Positions 25,830 to 37,700 of a DNA stretch of 64,000 bases are shown here, piece by piece (position 1 is the first letter of the stretch; each line of letters opens with the position of its first letter). Under the pieces are notes generated by a model. It saw only the letters and a program-made list of their open reading frames with translations, was not told the origin of the DNA and ran no database searches. Made by a program: the position numbers and the translations under genes. The DNA comes from Dysidea avara. Taxonomy: Eukaryota > Porifera > Demospongiae > Dictyoceratida > Dysideidae. The stretch is taken from the NCBI RefSeq assembly GCF_963678975.1, contig NC_089276.1, positions 30,000,472-30,064,471 of the forward strand. The letters are read 5' to 3'.

Positions 25830-27600
25830 ACTTACGGAGGCATACAGGCGCACCATCACTTATTTGGTTTTACGGCTAATCGAGATCACGAGATAATAGC
25901 TATTTATGATTCTTCAAATAGTAAATTCGCGGAAAATCAATCCGTAGACAAGATTTGGTGAACTGCAAAGCTACTTAGACACTTGTGCAGTTGATTTTTT
26001 CACTTCCCAACTTGCTGCTTGGCTTTATTTCGTACGGTTAGCTATTCATGTAGATGTTTCAACATACCCCGCCCCCTTTAATGTAACTCTTTTTGTATAA
26101 GTAATGCAATTTTTATAAGTAATGTAATACGGTAAGTAATTTTTTTGATTTTTTAATGGCCGATAGCCTTGAGCTATAGTGGGACCATCAATAGCTAGTG
26201 TACCCTAAAGATTTTATTAATTGTACATCCGGTCCCTTATTCTATACTTGTATGCAGTACAGTCTATTTCCGGTTGGTTGACTAGAGAAACAAAGTATTA
26301 AAAGTCACGTGCTTGAAAGTAGCCTATGAGATCAGCATCCTTCAGTTTAAACTACCGCCGTCCGCCTGGCGTGAAATTTCATGTGAGTGTGATATAAAGG
26401 GAAAAAGCACAAAATACAGCTACAATACAAGCTACTCTACAACTAAACTACAAACACAATTAATTACAACAGCGGTTTGGGTTATTTCTATTCACGTGAT
26501 ATTTTTGCATTTGACCTAGACCTACATGGACAACGGGTATGACAACCAACCTGAAATAGACTGTACTGTAAAGTTATAATCAATCAATCAATCAATCATC
26601 ACGTGACGGTTCCTCCAATAGGCTGTGTACGGTATATCGAAACTGAACCACTGGGGTTGATTGCACCGTTGAATTAAGCGTAAGAAAACAGTTCTATGAT
26701 TTAATTGTTTAACTGTTATTTGTATGTTCTAATCTTATTTTCTTTATATCTTCAGAAAAAAAAAAAAAAAAAACAGTTCTATCGGCGCGTAGTTTTCGTT
26801 GACGACCCCACGAAATAGCTTCCCTGTACAAAACATATGCGCTCACGTGTGCATGTCAGACCTCCTCTGAAACCAGTCTAGCAGCGGGAAAAGAAGGTGA
26901 AGCCTTCATGTAACTACAGTATAGTTTGTTGTTACGATCATTCTCTCTGTTAGTGTTCAAACCTGATAAGAATGAGGAGCTGGGTCTGGTGAGCTTGTTG
27001 CATTCTGTGTGTTTTGATTGGCTATTTATTGTGACGACCAGCGATGGAGATGCATGGATTCATCGAATTTTCGTTGCGGTTGGAGACACCAAAAGCAAAC
27101 TGACTGTATATTATTTTATTAATATTGCACTTTCTTTATATTTTCTCAATTTTGAGCCTGTATACAAATAATTAAATTTTTCTTAGTCAATAGAATCCTA
27201 GAATAAGATGGGAGAGAAAATTTATCTTTGTTTACCTATACTGTACAACTTCAAAGGAAAATGAAGAAAACATACAGACAAATCAATAAAATTAGTACAA
27301 CTACTATAAGGTGAATTACAGATTTAAATACTTAGAGCCTTTAATATCAATGTATTGTGGTATATGGATATTAGGAATGTGCTGGATTTCAATAGCTGAC
27401 ATTCTCATGAATCAAATATACACTGTAGCCAACTGTCAGATTTTTACAACTAAATGATCATTTAGCATATTTTGGAAAGGAGAAGGGGCATAAAAGTAAC
27501 AAACACTCATTTTGTTTATATTCCACTTTGTATCATATATTATGAATATATATCCCTGTGCCATGATACAATGAAAACAATAAATATAAAGTACCTATTT
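25830..27600. other. Upstream region of gene A, no gene recognised
   Basis: It holds a (TCAA)n tract at 26578-26598 after CTGTAAAGTTATAA, which looks like a retroposon tail, and a poly-A run at about 26757-26773. The gene A promoter should be near 25.82-26.3 kb, but no TATA or initiator was identified with confidence. Confidence 0.4.
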
Positions 27601-27606
27601 ATTAGC

Positions 27607-27963
27607 TAGAGGTGTATGATTATCTAGATATATTCGATTATCGAGATATCATAAGACTTATTGAGATAAGGATGATAGGTTTTTTAATCTAGATAATAGT
27701 AAACGTCCGTAAATTATTTGTATACTGGATGGTGTAGGCACCTCCTGGGGGCTCCAACTCTCCTACCACTTGGAAACAGTGTTAAAACTAACATTTTCCA
27801 CTTTATTATAGTCTTCAAATCGCAATTTGCTCACTGTACTGGTTACAATATTAGCAGTTTACTAAAATAAATAATTGTTTTGGTTATCGAGATATGTTAG
27901 ATAATCGAGATAAGCTCAAAGAAAATATTGAGATACGTCTAAATTAGTTATCGCACACCTCTA
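27607..27963. mobile_element. TIR element with TAGAGGTGTRYGAT ends
   Basis: TAGAGGTGTATGATTATC at the left pairs with ATCGCACACCTCTA at the right. The interior is full of TATCGAGATA-type palindromes. It belongs with the TAGTGGTGTGCGATA elements at 8982-10177. No duplication of the flanks is visible. Confidence 0.6.
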
Positions 27964-28689
27964 CTATATACAACCAAATACTACACCATTGCAACTCCAG
28001 CATACATACGTAGTGGTGTGATTACATAGTTATTATATTTGCAAAATTAAGGTGTACCATGCTACAATTAAACTGTCAGGGCTTATGATAAAAATTTTTA
28101 AATGTCAGGACAAATTTCCTGCAGTTAGTCGGACAAGCATGTACAGTAGTTGACTTGGCACACCTGTGCACTATAATGACAAGAATGCATTGTACTTTGC
28201 TGGTTGTGCTGCCACATAGCCTGAGTGTTGTTTGTCACAGCCACTAAGCTGCTTTATATCTACTTTTGTAGGGCTACAGTATAGCAGAGGGGTTGGCATT
28301 GGTATATTTGTGGTCCCTCCCTTGGTTTGCAAGAATGTAGCACCTCCTATATAGCAACCAACATGTAGTAGAGTAGTTATTGTTAATAGAGAAAACAGTT
28401 GTGCACAGCTCAGACAATAGGTTTCCCCTTACACTTTCAAAGGGCATGATTTCCTGCCAAATTCATTTTATGGTCAGAAAATGGCAATTTGTCCGTTGTC
28501 CGACCATTATCATAAGCCCTGATGTGTATTACTTGAGTATATTCTTACTGTCACTGTAACTGTCTCTTTACTGTTTGAAACATTAGAATGATGCGTGTGG
28601 AAGACCCCTATAACATGTACATGTAAGTGAACAATATATCATGAGTAGTAACAAGCCAGTTGAGTTACAGTAACAGGCGGACTTGGAAG

Positions 28690-30085
28690 GAATTTACTTT
28701 GTTATAAAACACTACGGTGAACCTCATATTCAACAACTGAATACATGCATACAGGCGTACAGTCATTATTATTAAAAAGTCTTTGTACATCTTTAAGTAT
28801 AGTTTTCCAACTGTCCTTCTCTCCACTTAAGAATAAATCTGCAGGAAGTTTATTCCAAAATGCTACAGCTATAACCTGCCAGCTATGTATGAAACGATCT
28901 ACGTAAGGATCTAAAGTCACAAGGGTTCTGAAATCTTAAATGGTTAGCAGGGTCATAATAATAAAGTCTCTGTGATCTTCTTGTGGTATTGGTGACAAAT
29001 TTAGGACAAAAGGTCAATAGATTACCTTGTCCTTCACCAGCTAACAGGTGACAAACAAGGCCCATTATTGCAGCATTTCTACGGTTGCATAAGGATGAAA
29101 ATTTAGAGGAGCTCATATGTTCAACACATGTCTGTAAGGTATTGAGACAATGTAAATGGGATGGTGATGCACCAGAATACAAAACATATCCATATTCAAT
29201 TGTTGGTCTTACCCATGACTTGTAAAGGATGGATAAGTCATGATGGTTAAAAAAGTTACGACATCGATGTAGCTGACCAAGTCGTTGCTTTCCATGAGTC
29301 AGTACCTTCACACCAAGAATATTAGTTGAGTTAACTTTAGGAATATTGTAATCATTCAGAAACAAAGGTGGATATTCTGAAATACCTGTTTTTAAAGAAA
29401 TTTTAATGAGAATGTCTTGCATGGGGCAAATTCTATATTCTGAGGACAGCCAAATTGATATAAAGTGTTTAGATCAGCATTAACTTGAGCAGCAGCATTG
29501 CAGCGGTCTGACTTCTGAGGGATAATTTTCAAAGGGTATTGTTGTTGGCATATTCAATCATTGAACAATGCTTTACGACAGCAGGAAACAACCGGATGTA
29601 TAAATTAAACAAAAGTGGTGACCGGATGGCTCCTTGAGGTATATACTCCTGCAGAGATGGAATAAAGTTCAGAAGAATCTACAGAAATGACAACTTTAAT
29701 GTACCAATCTGATAGATATGATTCAAATGTTCTCTCAAAACCCAATGCTCCATAAGTGGGCCAAAAGACCTTTCCAACAAACATGGTCAAATGCTCCCTT
29801 GATGTCTAGAGCAACCAATCTCACTTCTGCTCACTGGTTAAGGGCTGACATTATGGTGGATGCAAGTGAAAGTCCAGCATCAAGAGTGTCTGAGCCTTTA
29901 ACAAAACCAAACTGTTCCAATGGAATATATAATATTATGTGGAATAATATGTTTGTATAGCTGAGGTACAAGCACACATTCAAAAAATGTGATAAAGTTG
30001 GTAGAACAGCGATAGGACAATAATTCATATGATCGGATCGAGATCCTTTCCTGTATATTGCAAATAAATGCAGGCACTACATATA
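28690..30085 (-). pseudogene. LINE reverse transcriptase relic, antisense
   Basis: On the minus strand, in order: FAIYRKGSRSD and NYCPIAVLPTLSHF (30080-29970), ALDIKGAFDHVWWKGLLAHL (about 29800), SVDSSELYSISAGV, IPQGAIRSPLLFNLYIRLFP (about 29640-29590), then YANN where YADD is expected, then NIPKVNSTNILGVKV, SWVRPTIEYGYVLYSGASPS (about 29230-29160) and AVAFWNKLPADLF (about 28860). This is the standard order of a Jockey/CR1-type RT and its tail. The YADD-to-YANN change and frameshifts show it is dead. Confidence 0.85.
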
Positions 30086-30310
30086 TATTACAAGTTTATA
30101 TAACCAAGAACAAGTTAAATTATCAGTATAATTAGGGTTTAGTATCAGATCAGTAGGTAGCTATTTTTCTGTATTGGTAGAGCACTAGTTTGTTCTCATT
30201 GCATCTGTAGATAAGAACAATTATTTGCGGAAAAACAAACCTCAAAGCCAGTTTATGGTTGGCTTTGGGTATATATATATTCAAACTACAAAAAGAAGTG
30301 AAATCCACAT

Positions 30311-30510
30311 AAAACAACCAAGCTGTATAAAAAGGGTGCGGCTACCATGAAATGGCTGCAATGATGTTGATGATAAAAAGTTTTATTAATGCACAAAGCC
30401 ATTATTATATTTATTATTTTATTGGAAATGGCTGCCACCTTTGATTTCACAACTTTTTTCACCTACTCTTTTTGAAGGCCACACCTGTTTATACAGCTTG
30501 GCTGTTTTTG
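30311..30510. mobile_element. Palindromic MITE, AACAGCCAAGCTG family, copy 1
   Basis: Left arm AACAACCAAGCTGTATAAAA, right arm TTTATACAGCTTGGCTGTTT, with inner pairing of GAAATGGCTGC / GCAGCCATTTC type. Partial or full relatives lie at 31071-31180, 46322-46430, 51322-51564 and 56231-56563. Confidence 0.6.
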
Positions 30511-30774
30511 CATGGTATATATATAATATATATAGCTAGCTACACAGACGAAACCAAGCACTGCCAGTTTCAGCTTGTAATATCTATAATACAAGTAATA
30601 CAAGTCCACAACCTTACTACAAATAAGCAATGTAACATTTCTACAGCATTTATTATAGTGCTAGTTATGACACTAAATAATAGTAGATACAAAATTTATG
30701 AGAGCAGCCACAGTGAAGCCCATAAAGAGCATTAAATAATTCAGTAGTTACCACTATCAGTTGTTCTACTGTCA

Positions 30775-30969
30775 TCATGCACGACTATTGCTGTTGTTGT
30801 TGGTGCTGTTGTTATCGTTGTTGGTGCTGTTGTTATTGTTGTTGGTGCTGTTGTTGTTGTTCTTACTAGGTCCCATTGGTACTGGTTCAGTTAAGATATC
30901 TGTGGTGGGCAAAGTTTTATCTGGTAGATAAATGGAAAATACAGCTTGTAGATCTTCTGGAGTGGACAT
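30775..30969 (-). other. Possible Asn-rich ORF or lost exon
   Basis: ATG-started frame reading MSTPEDLQAVFSIYLPDKTL then PMGPS, followed by a long Asn/Ser/Thr run from a (TTG)n-like repeat. CTTAG just before the ATG and CTA|GTAAGA before the Asn run could be splice sites, which would leave a 34-codon exon. No family recognised. It may be chance sequence beside a trinucleotide repeat. Confidence 0.2.
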
Positions 30970-31070
30970 CAGCTAAGTCATCAACTCATTCAGAATATAG
31001 GTCTGATTCCTGCAATAAGCTGATCCACTATTAAGTGTATGATTACTGTGTAGCATAATATCTATGCCAA

Positions 31071-31180
31071 AACAGCCAAGCTGTGAAAAAGGGTGCAGCC
31101 CTGCAAAAAGGCCAGAGTGAATAAGGTTGTGAAATCAAGATGACATCCAAATTGAAATAAATGGCTGCAGTGTATCATGA
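31071..31180. repeat. Half copy of the AACAGCCAAGCTG family
   Basis: AACAGCCAAGCTGTGAAAAA through GTTGTGAAATCAAGA resembles the left arm of the other copies, but the right arm is absent. Confidence 0.45.
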
Positions 31181-31551
31181 TGTAGCTACAGATCAATTAC
31201 ATGAAGTGGTGTGTGATGGAGGAAAGTGACGAGGCAGAGAAACTCGATTCAGTGTTGAGCCTAGAAAGATATTTCTACATATAAATTATAGGTCTTGATG
31301 TACTTGAGAGATTTGTTGCTTCCGTTCCACTCATGTATTAGTATGTAGACCAGATTAAACGAGACAACTAAAGGTTAATCTAATAACTAGCTATCCAAGC
31401 GATTAAAGTAAAAAGGTGTATGTATATAACCATTATAACATAGAACTTAATTTTAAAATAATATTATGTTGTTTATAGCTATTGCAGCGCATCACAGGTT
31501 TGGTAAGAATAGAATATACTCCAAATTTAAAACTCCATAACTTCGCGTGCA

Positions 31552-31557
31552 TTTATT
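31552..31557 (-). terminator. Putative poly-A signal of gene B
   Basis: AATAAA on the minus strand about 56 nt beyond the TAG stop. It fits a short 3' UTR; the cleavage site is not shown. Confidence 0.4.
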
Positions 31558-31612
31558 TTTCTGGAAAGTCTGTATAATTATAATCTATTATTCATATAAA
31601 TTAGTAGTACAT

Positions 31613-31792
31613 CTACTCCACATCCATAATTTTAGTAATGATAGTCTTTAACAAGGTGACAATTTCACTGAATGTTGGTCTCTTCTCTGGTTCATAGAGC
31701 CAACACTTGCTCATGATGTCATCATACACTTCCTTAGGAGTACCTTCTGGTGCTTTCATCCTGTGACCTTGTTCCACAAACTCTCGGGCTTG
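31613..31792 (-). CDS. Gene B exon 11: pseudokinase C-terminal end and stop
   Basis: 60 codons including TAG, reading QAREFVEQGHRMKAPEGTP, CWLYEPEKRPTFSEIV and a short end KIMDVE. It is preceded by a 3.6-kb intron that holds a hAT-like MITE. Confidence 0.86.
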   Translation of the reverse strand, partial: QAREFVEQGHRMKAPEGTPKEVYDDIMSKCWLYEPEKRPTFSEIVTLLKTIITKIMDVE

Positions 31793-34700
31793 CTGTTAAG
31801 GCAAACATTATAACTAACTATACTTTATCACATGGTACTGCAGTATGTAGGGTTACCCAAATAGTTGGTGACATGATCAAGGTTGGGGCTGAAATTCCTA
31901 CACACCCATTCATGATGTAAGTAATAGTTATACCATGGCTGTGAGGGAGTTTGCTGATATATACACCTAATAATTCAAGGACCACAGGCCCTATGGCTGA
32001 GGGTGTATGTACATATCAGCAAAGCCCAGTGATATATGTCACTCTATAGACACACTCACCTGACAGATGAAAGAACTAATGAGCACTCATCATGGTTATT
32101 TTATCTGCTGATCGATAATCAGAACATTTTTCATACATCATTATGACACCAGGGGCGTACCAAGGGGGGTTTCCAGGGGTTTCAGGAAACCCCTTTGGAT
32201 TTTACACACCGCTTTGAAACATTAAGAAACTGAAACTTCAGGTTCCATAATCTGGAATCCATCATGGAACAGGACACATTTTAAACGTTAAATATTAGTT
32301 TGGACATGATAGCAACACTTATAGCATTGTTCTGAATTATGATTTTGGTGAAAAGATCGAGATACTCTAATAGAGCATAGAGCAGTCAGGTAATCTAATA
32401 TAACAGTCACTTAGCTGTAGTGGAAAATCCTTTTCAAAATTCCTGCGTACGCCCCTGGACACAATGCCAGAAAAGTTTAAGTTGTGATTGCAGGATCTAG
32501 TTTTTAGTATAAACTTTCCTATTAGAACAGTTCAGTTAATAAGTGTTTAGGATTTATAAGTTACTCATTGAGACCCTTTTAATCTCACTATTATTCTTTC
32601 TAGCAATTCTTTTTTTCTTCACCTATTATTCCAGAAATTATTCTCTAAAGTGATTCCTGAAATGCAGCTATGTAAATACACCCATTTGTTTTCTTCTGGA
32701 GCTATAGAGGGTAGCATATATATTGTAGCTTTAAAGTCAAAAAATACTCTGACAGAGCAGTTGGGTGACTGCTTTATTAGGATAGGTGAATGCTATCGAT
32801 TATGTGAATACTATCCCACTAGGGACTTGTGAGGAGGCTTAAGGCCTGTGAATACAGGGAGTAAGAAACATATATTTGTTATTATATTGCAACTGAATTT
32901 TATGAGCGTAAACTAACTATTTCTGAAAATCATTCTATTATTCTGAAATAATTTTGATTCGTTTTAACACCTATTATTCTTGAAATTATTCTAGCATATT
33001 CTGTGGTCCCTTGCTTACATATAGTAATCTAGTTGCCATCCTCTTTGTGTTGCTCTGTGGTCAACTAAATGGCTGACATGCGGCAAGTAGAAATATACAT
33101 CCCAAAATGAGTTTAGTATTAAACTATCAGCTAGTAAAAATTTAGCAACTACCCCCTGAGCCTAGCCTAGCCTGTAAATCCAAACCCACAATTTATGCTC
33201 TGTGTTGGTCTAATATACAATGAGTCAAAGCAAATTGTATCTTTGAACTGGTTGGGCATCAACCCATGAGAAAGCCATGTTCCCATGCATGATATTTCCC
33301 AGGAAATATATGCAAGCTACTGTAAAAATCCCCAAGTGGCACCTTGAAGACCCACACTAAAGTGGTATGTTACACAATAAACACAACAAGCAACATATTA
33401 GTGTGATATGAAGAGGAACATACATGTACATATGTATACAAGTTCATTTTTCTCCATGAAAGCTTGTACAGTGTAACTTCCTGCCAAAAATTTCATCATT
33501 ATTCTATTCTGAATTTCTTTCAAAAAAATTTATGCAATACTTTTATTATTCCCAAAATGTACTCATTATTCTCAAAATTATTCCCATTTTTTATAAATTT
33601 TTCTTCACTTTTTTGTAATTAAATTCTACAAACAGATTCAATCAAGTTTATTATGCTCAAAATGATGTCTTCAAAATCAAGATTATGCTTAAAGGTTGAT
33701 TGCTTTATTGGATTACTTCAGTATTCACTGACAGCTGTATTAAAGTAAGTGACTGCTCTATTAGAGTAACTTAATCGTTTTAGTGTAAAAAACAGCTAAG
33801 AAGCAACAAAATTAATACAATAACAGTAGGTGTTAGTTAGCGTGACACATATATTCTGTATTTTCATTGAAAATCTTGTAATTCTTTCTGTTATGCTGGT
33901 GCAATCCTTGATGCTTTTACCAGCCTATTACCTCAAAATGCCAGCAAAATTGTTGCAAGCCTATAGTGTGATTGAGGTTTCAGTAAAAATGCCATCTTTG
34001 CCTTTTAGATTTGCTGCCTTAATATTTTGCACTTTGGCAGAAGAATGAACAGTTTTCTGCAAGCAAATTGTTAAATTTGTTGTCATGTGATACACAGGGT
34101 ATACTCCCGTACCACTAAATGTAATAAACTCTGTAGATAGACTGAAGTGTCTTTGAGGCTGCAAGGTAATTGGAATGAGTTACAATGTAAAAACAAAGCA
34201 CATGTAACAAGCACATGATTGCAAAACTCTAGTAGAATAATCAGTCAAATACATTTCGATGGAACAGTACTAGTCAGCCATTAGGCTGGTACATCAACAT
34301 CGTGTATTACAGAGCCAACTACATACGAAATGTATATATAATCAAGTAATAGGTCACATGCAATAACTATATAAGTTGTAAACTTGAATTACAAGAATAC
34401 AGAAAATTATTACTTTTATACATGTATCAAGCATTTAATTTACTCAGCATTGTATACAAAATACTATAGGTGCAATAATATTATATGTGACCAGATTTTA
34501 CAAATCACACATCAGGCAAAATCAAACTAACACCACCAGTGGATAGCTACATTATCGTACTTTTAGTTTTGACCCTCAGTACTACTCAAACTACTTGAGG
34601 TTGGTTTTAACAGACATCTTTTCTGGGTGGTGTGGAGAGCTCGAATGGCAGTTTCTGGTCTTATGAAGGGTCTGGCTTGGCAAGAATCAGTGGTTTACTG

Positions 34701-37700
34701 GTGGATGGTCTGATAATGTTAGCCAGACTTTTTTTCTGTTGATTTTGCTACATATCAGCCACTAAGAAGCCAGCACAGCCCTGTAATCTCATTTCTGGAT
34801 TCCAATCATGGTCTGCCTCCATTTTGAAGTCTATCCCCACCATCCCCCACCTTCCACCCCTTTGTGAGCACTCGTGATACTACTACACTTGTCCAACTGC
34901 TCAGATTTTCTATCTTATTTGGTGGGAAACTCCACAAGCAGCTACAAGTACTGGAAGTGGTCTGAAAGGTAACAGATTGATGCATCGTTTGTGTAAATTT
35001 CATTCGTGTGCTTGCTATCCTTGGTGAGTTATACTGACTCAATTCTTTAAAACCATTTATCTCAAAACTTCTAATGTGTGATTTGGAACGTTTTCCCAAA
35101 ATTCAGTCACATATACTAGATGGCATATCCGAAAAGTACTTAAACTACACCCAACTATTTCAACTCTTCCATGATAATCACCAATTGTAAGCTACTGCTC
35201 AGATTTTATAACAAGATTCTAAGCAAAATATATTAGACCCAAGGTTATATACGTACAACAGAATTATCATTAGACTGTACATTTTCAATATTTTTTAGTA
35301 GTACAGTAACACTGCAATTTTTGATAAAGAATATCTGTTAACCTAATCATATTGTAACACTTACTGCATTTTTCATTCCAACATAAGGTGGTGACCCAGA
35401 AGAGTAAATTTCAATTAGTAGTACTCCATAACTCCACACATCACAAGCTCCAGTGAACTGATAAGTGTTGAATACCTACATGATTGGAATAATTTATAAA
35501 AAGAGTTAGACTATTAATGGAAAGCCAAGGTACTCAACTATAAATAAATACGGACAGAAATTGAAACAATTTAATGCTATACAGCTAGTCAAATACATAA
35601 TATTATTAATGTTGCAGGACCTTGTGTTATCATACCATCACGGTATCATCATACCATCATGGCAGAAAAAGGCCATTATCAATACTCTATAGGAACTGTG
35701 AACCACTTAAGTTCTATTATAGAACTTTGTGTGGGCGAGATCAAAGGAAAAGTGTACTTTAAATATCATAAAGTATACTTTAGGGCAAACAGTGCTCTAT
35801 TACCCATAAAGAGTGCTTTGATCATATAATAAAGCACTCTTTGTGGTGTAATAAAGCACTCTTTGTGGGCAACAACAATAAAGTACTCTGTGGGCAATAA
35901 AGCACAGTTGCCCACATGCTTTAGTGCAGGCTAATAGCCTGTGGTGCCCATGCCAGGACGACTAATCACCCAAGCCAGTGAAGGCTGATAGCCCTCGCCA
36001 TGCTGAGTGGTCAATTACCCCAGCCAATACGAAGTTTGCCACTGGATTGCTTTTATAGACATACCTAAATGCTTCGATGATGGGTGGAAGAAGGTAACAT
36101 TGCTGTTATGTTAATATAAACGGACAAGTCCTGGAGATATCACGGAAATATTTCATGGTGTGTTACAACAGAATCGATTGTGGGTTGTGACCAAAACCTG
36201 CCAAAATACGCAATGAACGTCTAGTATGCCAAACTATGGTGAACTATGCGTGAGTTACTTTGTTAAACTAGTTTGTGTACATTCAGGCTGCTAATAATTC
36301 ATGCAACGCGTGTTAATTACAAGTCCTAGTGTACGGTGAAGCTACATGACTAGAAAGTTTCATAAATCATTTAAAGTATTGCTGCGAGTACCATATGAAA
36401 AGTAAAGCATGAGGCACAGCCGAGATGCTCGCCTAGTGCTTTATTTTCATATCGCATGAGCAAGGCAATGCTTTAACATATACAACAGTACTTACTTCAG
36501 GAGCTGTCCACTTTACAGGAATCTGTTTGTCATCAGGTGTTAATGGACAGTAACCATCTTCTGCTTTTCTGCATAAGCCAAAGCCAGATATCTTTAGATT
36601 TCTATCAACCCAACAACTCCTGGCAGCCAAATCTCGGTGAATGTATTTCTGTGAAGTCACATACTCCATTCCCTGTGCAGCATTAAGAGAATACTGTAGT
36701 AGTTGATATGAAGTGTGCTTAATTTCCTTCTTCTGAAGGAAGTGAAGAAAGTTTCCACCAGGTAGTGATTCTGTGACAATGTACATTGGCTCTTTATCAG
36801 TACACACTCCGAGTAATTTAACAATGTTATTGTGACTAATCTGTTTTAAAACTTCAGCTTCATTCAAAAACAGTTTTTCAGTACTGCTACCAGAAGTACA
36901 CCTTTTAACACACACCTGTAACCCAGAATTCTTCAGGATGGCTGACAACATTTCTCCAAGGAATCCTTGGCCAAGTGGTTGCCCATCAAGTATAATATTA
37001 TCATGGCTAATAGTGTACGATGACTGGCTAGTAGAGGTTGTCTTCTTACACACAGGTCTCTTTAGCACAGCTTGTGATTGTTTAGTAATGGGAATCTGGG
37101 TCTCAATATGATGTTTAATGAGTGCACTGATGCTTGAAAATGGTTTGCCTTCAAAACTGTACTTTGTCCCATCCTGTGGAAGCACAATCATAAAGAATAG
37201 ATAGCACTTTTAGTAATTACCGTGAAGGTTTACTTATCCTGCAAAATAAACATGACATAGGGCAGTACACTAATGGTTGACTATAATGAAGATTAGTATT
37301 ATAGAAACCATTACTATAATCAAGACTCATGGTAGTGAGTCAAGCGGCTAAGGAAAGAGGGGTGCGCGACTACTGTGAGTTATTTACACGAACAACTAAC
37401 TCTAATAGAACGCACACCTAAAACCTACTTTTAAAACTATTCTTTTGTAAAAAAAACTCTGAGATGCAATAAAACCTTTGGTATTTTGTCATATAAGCGT
37501 ATTACTAATGCTGCATGAAATTTTGCTGAAATTGTTGTATTCTTCTCCTCCTCCTTCGCATACTCGTTAGCGCTAGCCGCCCATTTTTTGACACTTATAT
37601 CTTAGACTGTGTTAGTTCCACAGCCTTGGATTTACTATCACAAGTTCTTTGGCTAGTTAAGTTTCTTCAGTACAAATCTTGGAACTCCACCTCTTTAGAG

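Noticed and set aside
34806-35099. 97-codon minus-strand frame
   Set aside because: No domain, no paralogue at the same place, and no convincing splice sites; it lies within gene B intron 10.
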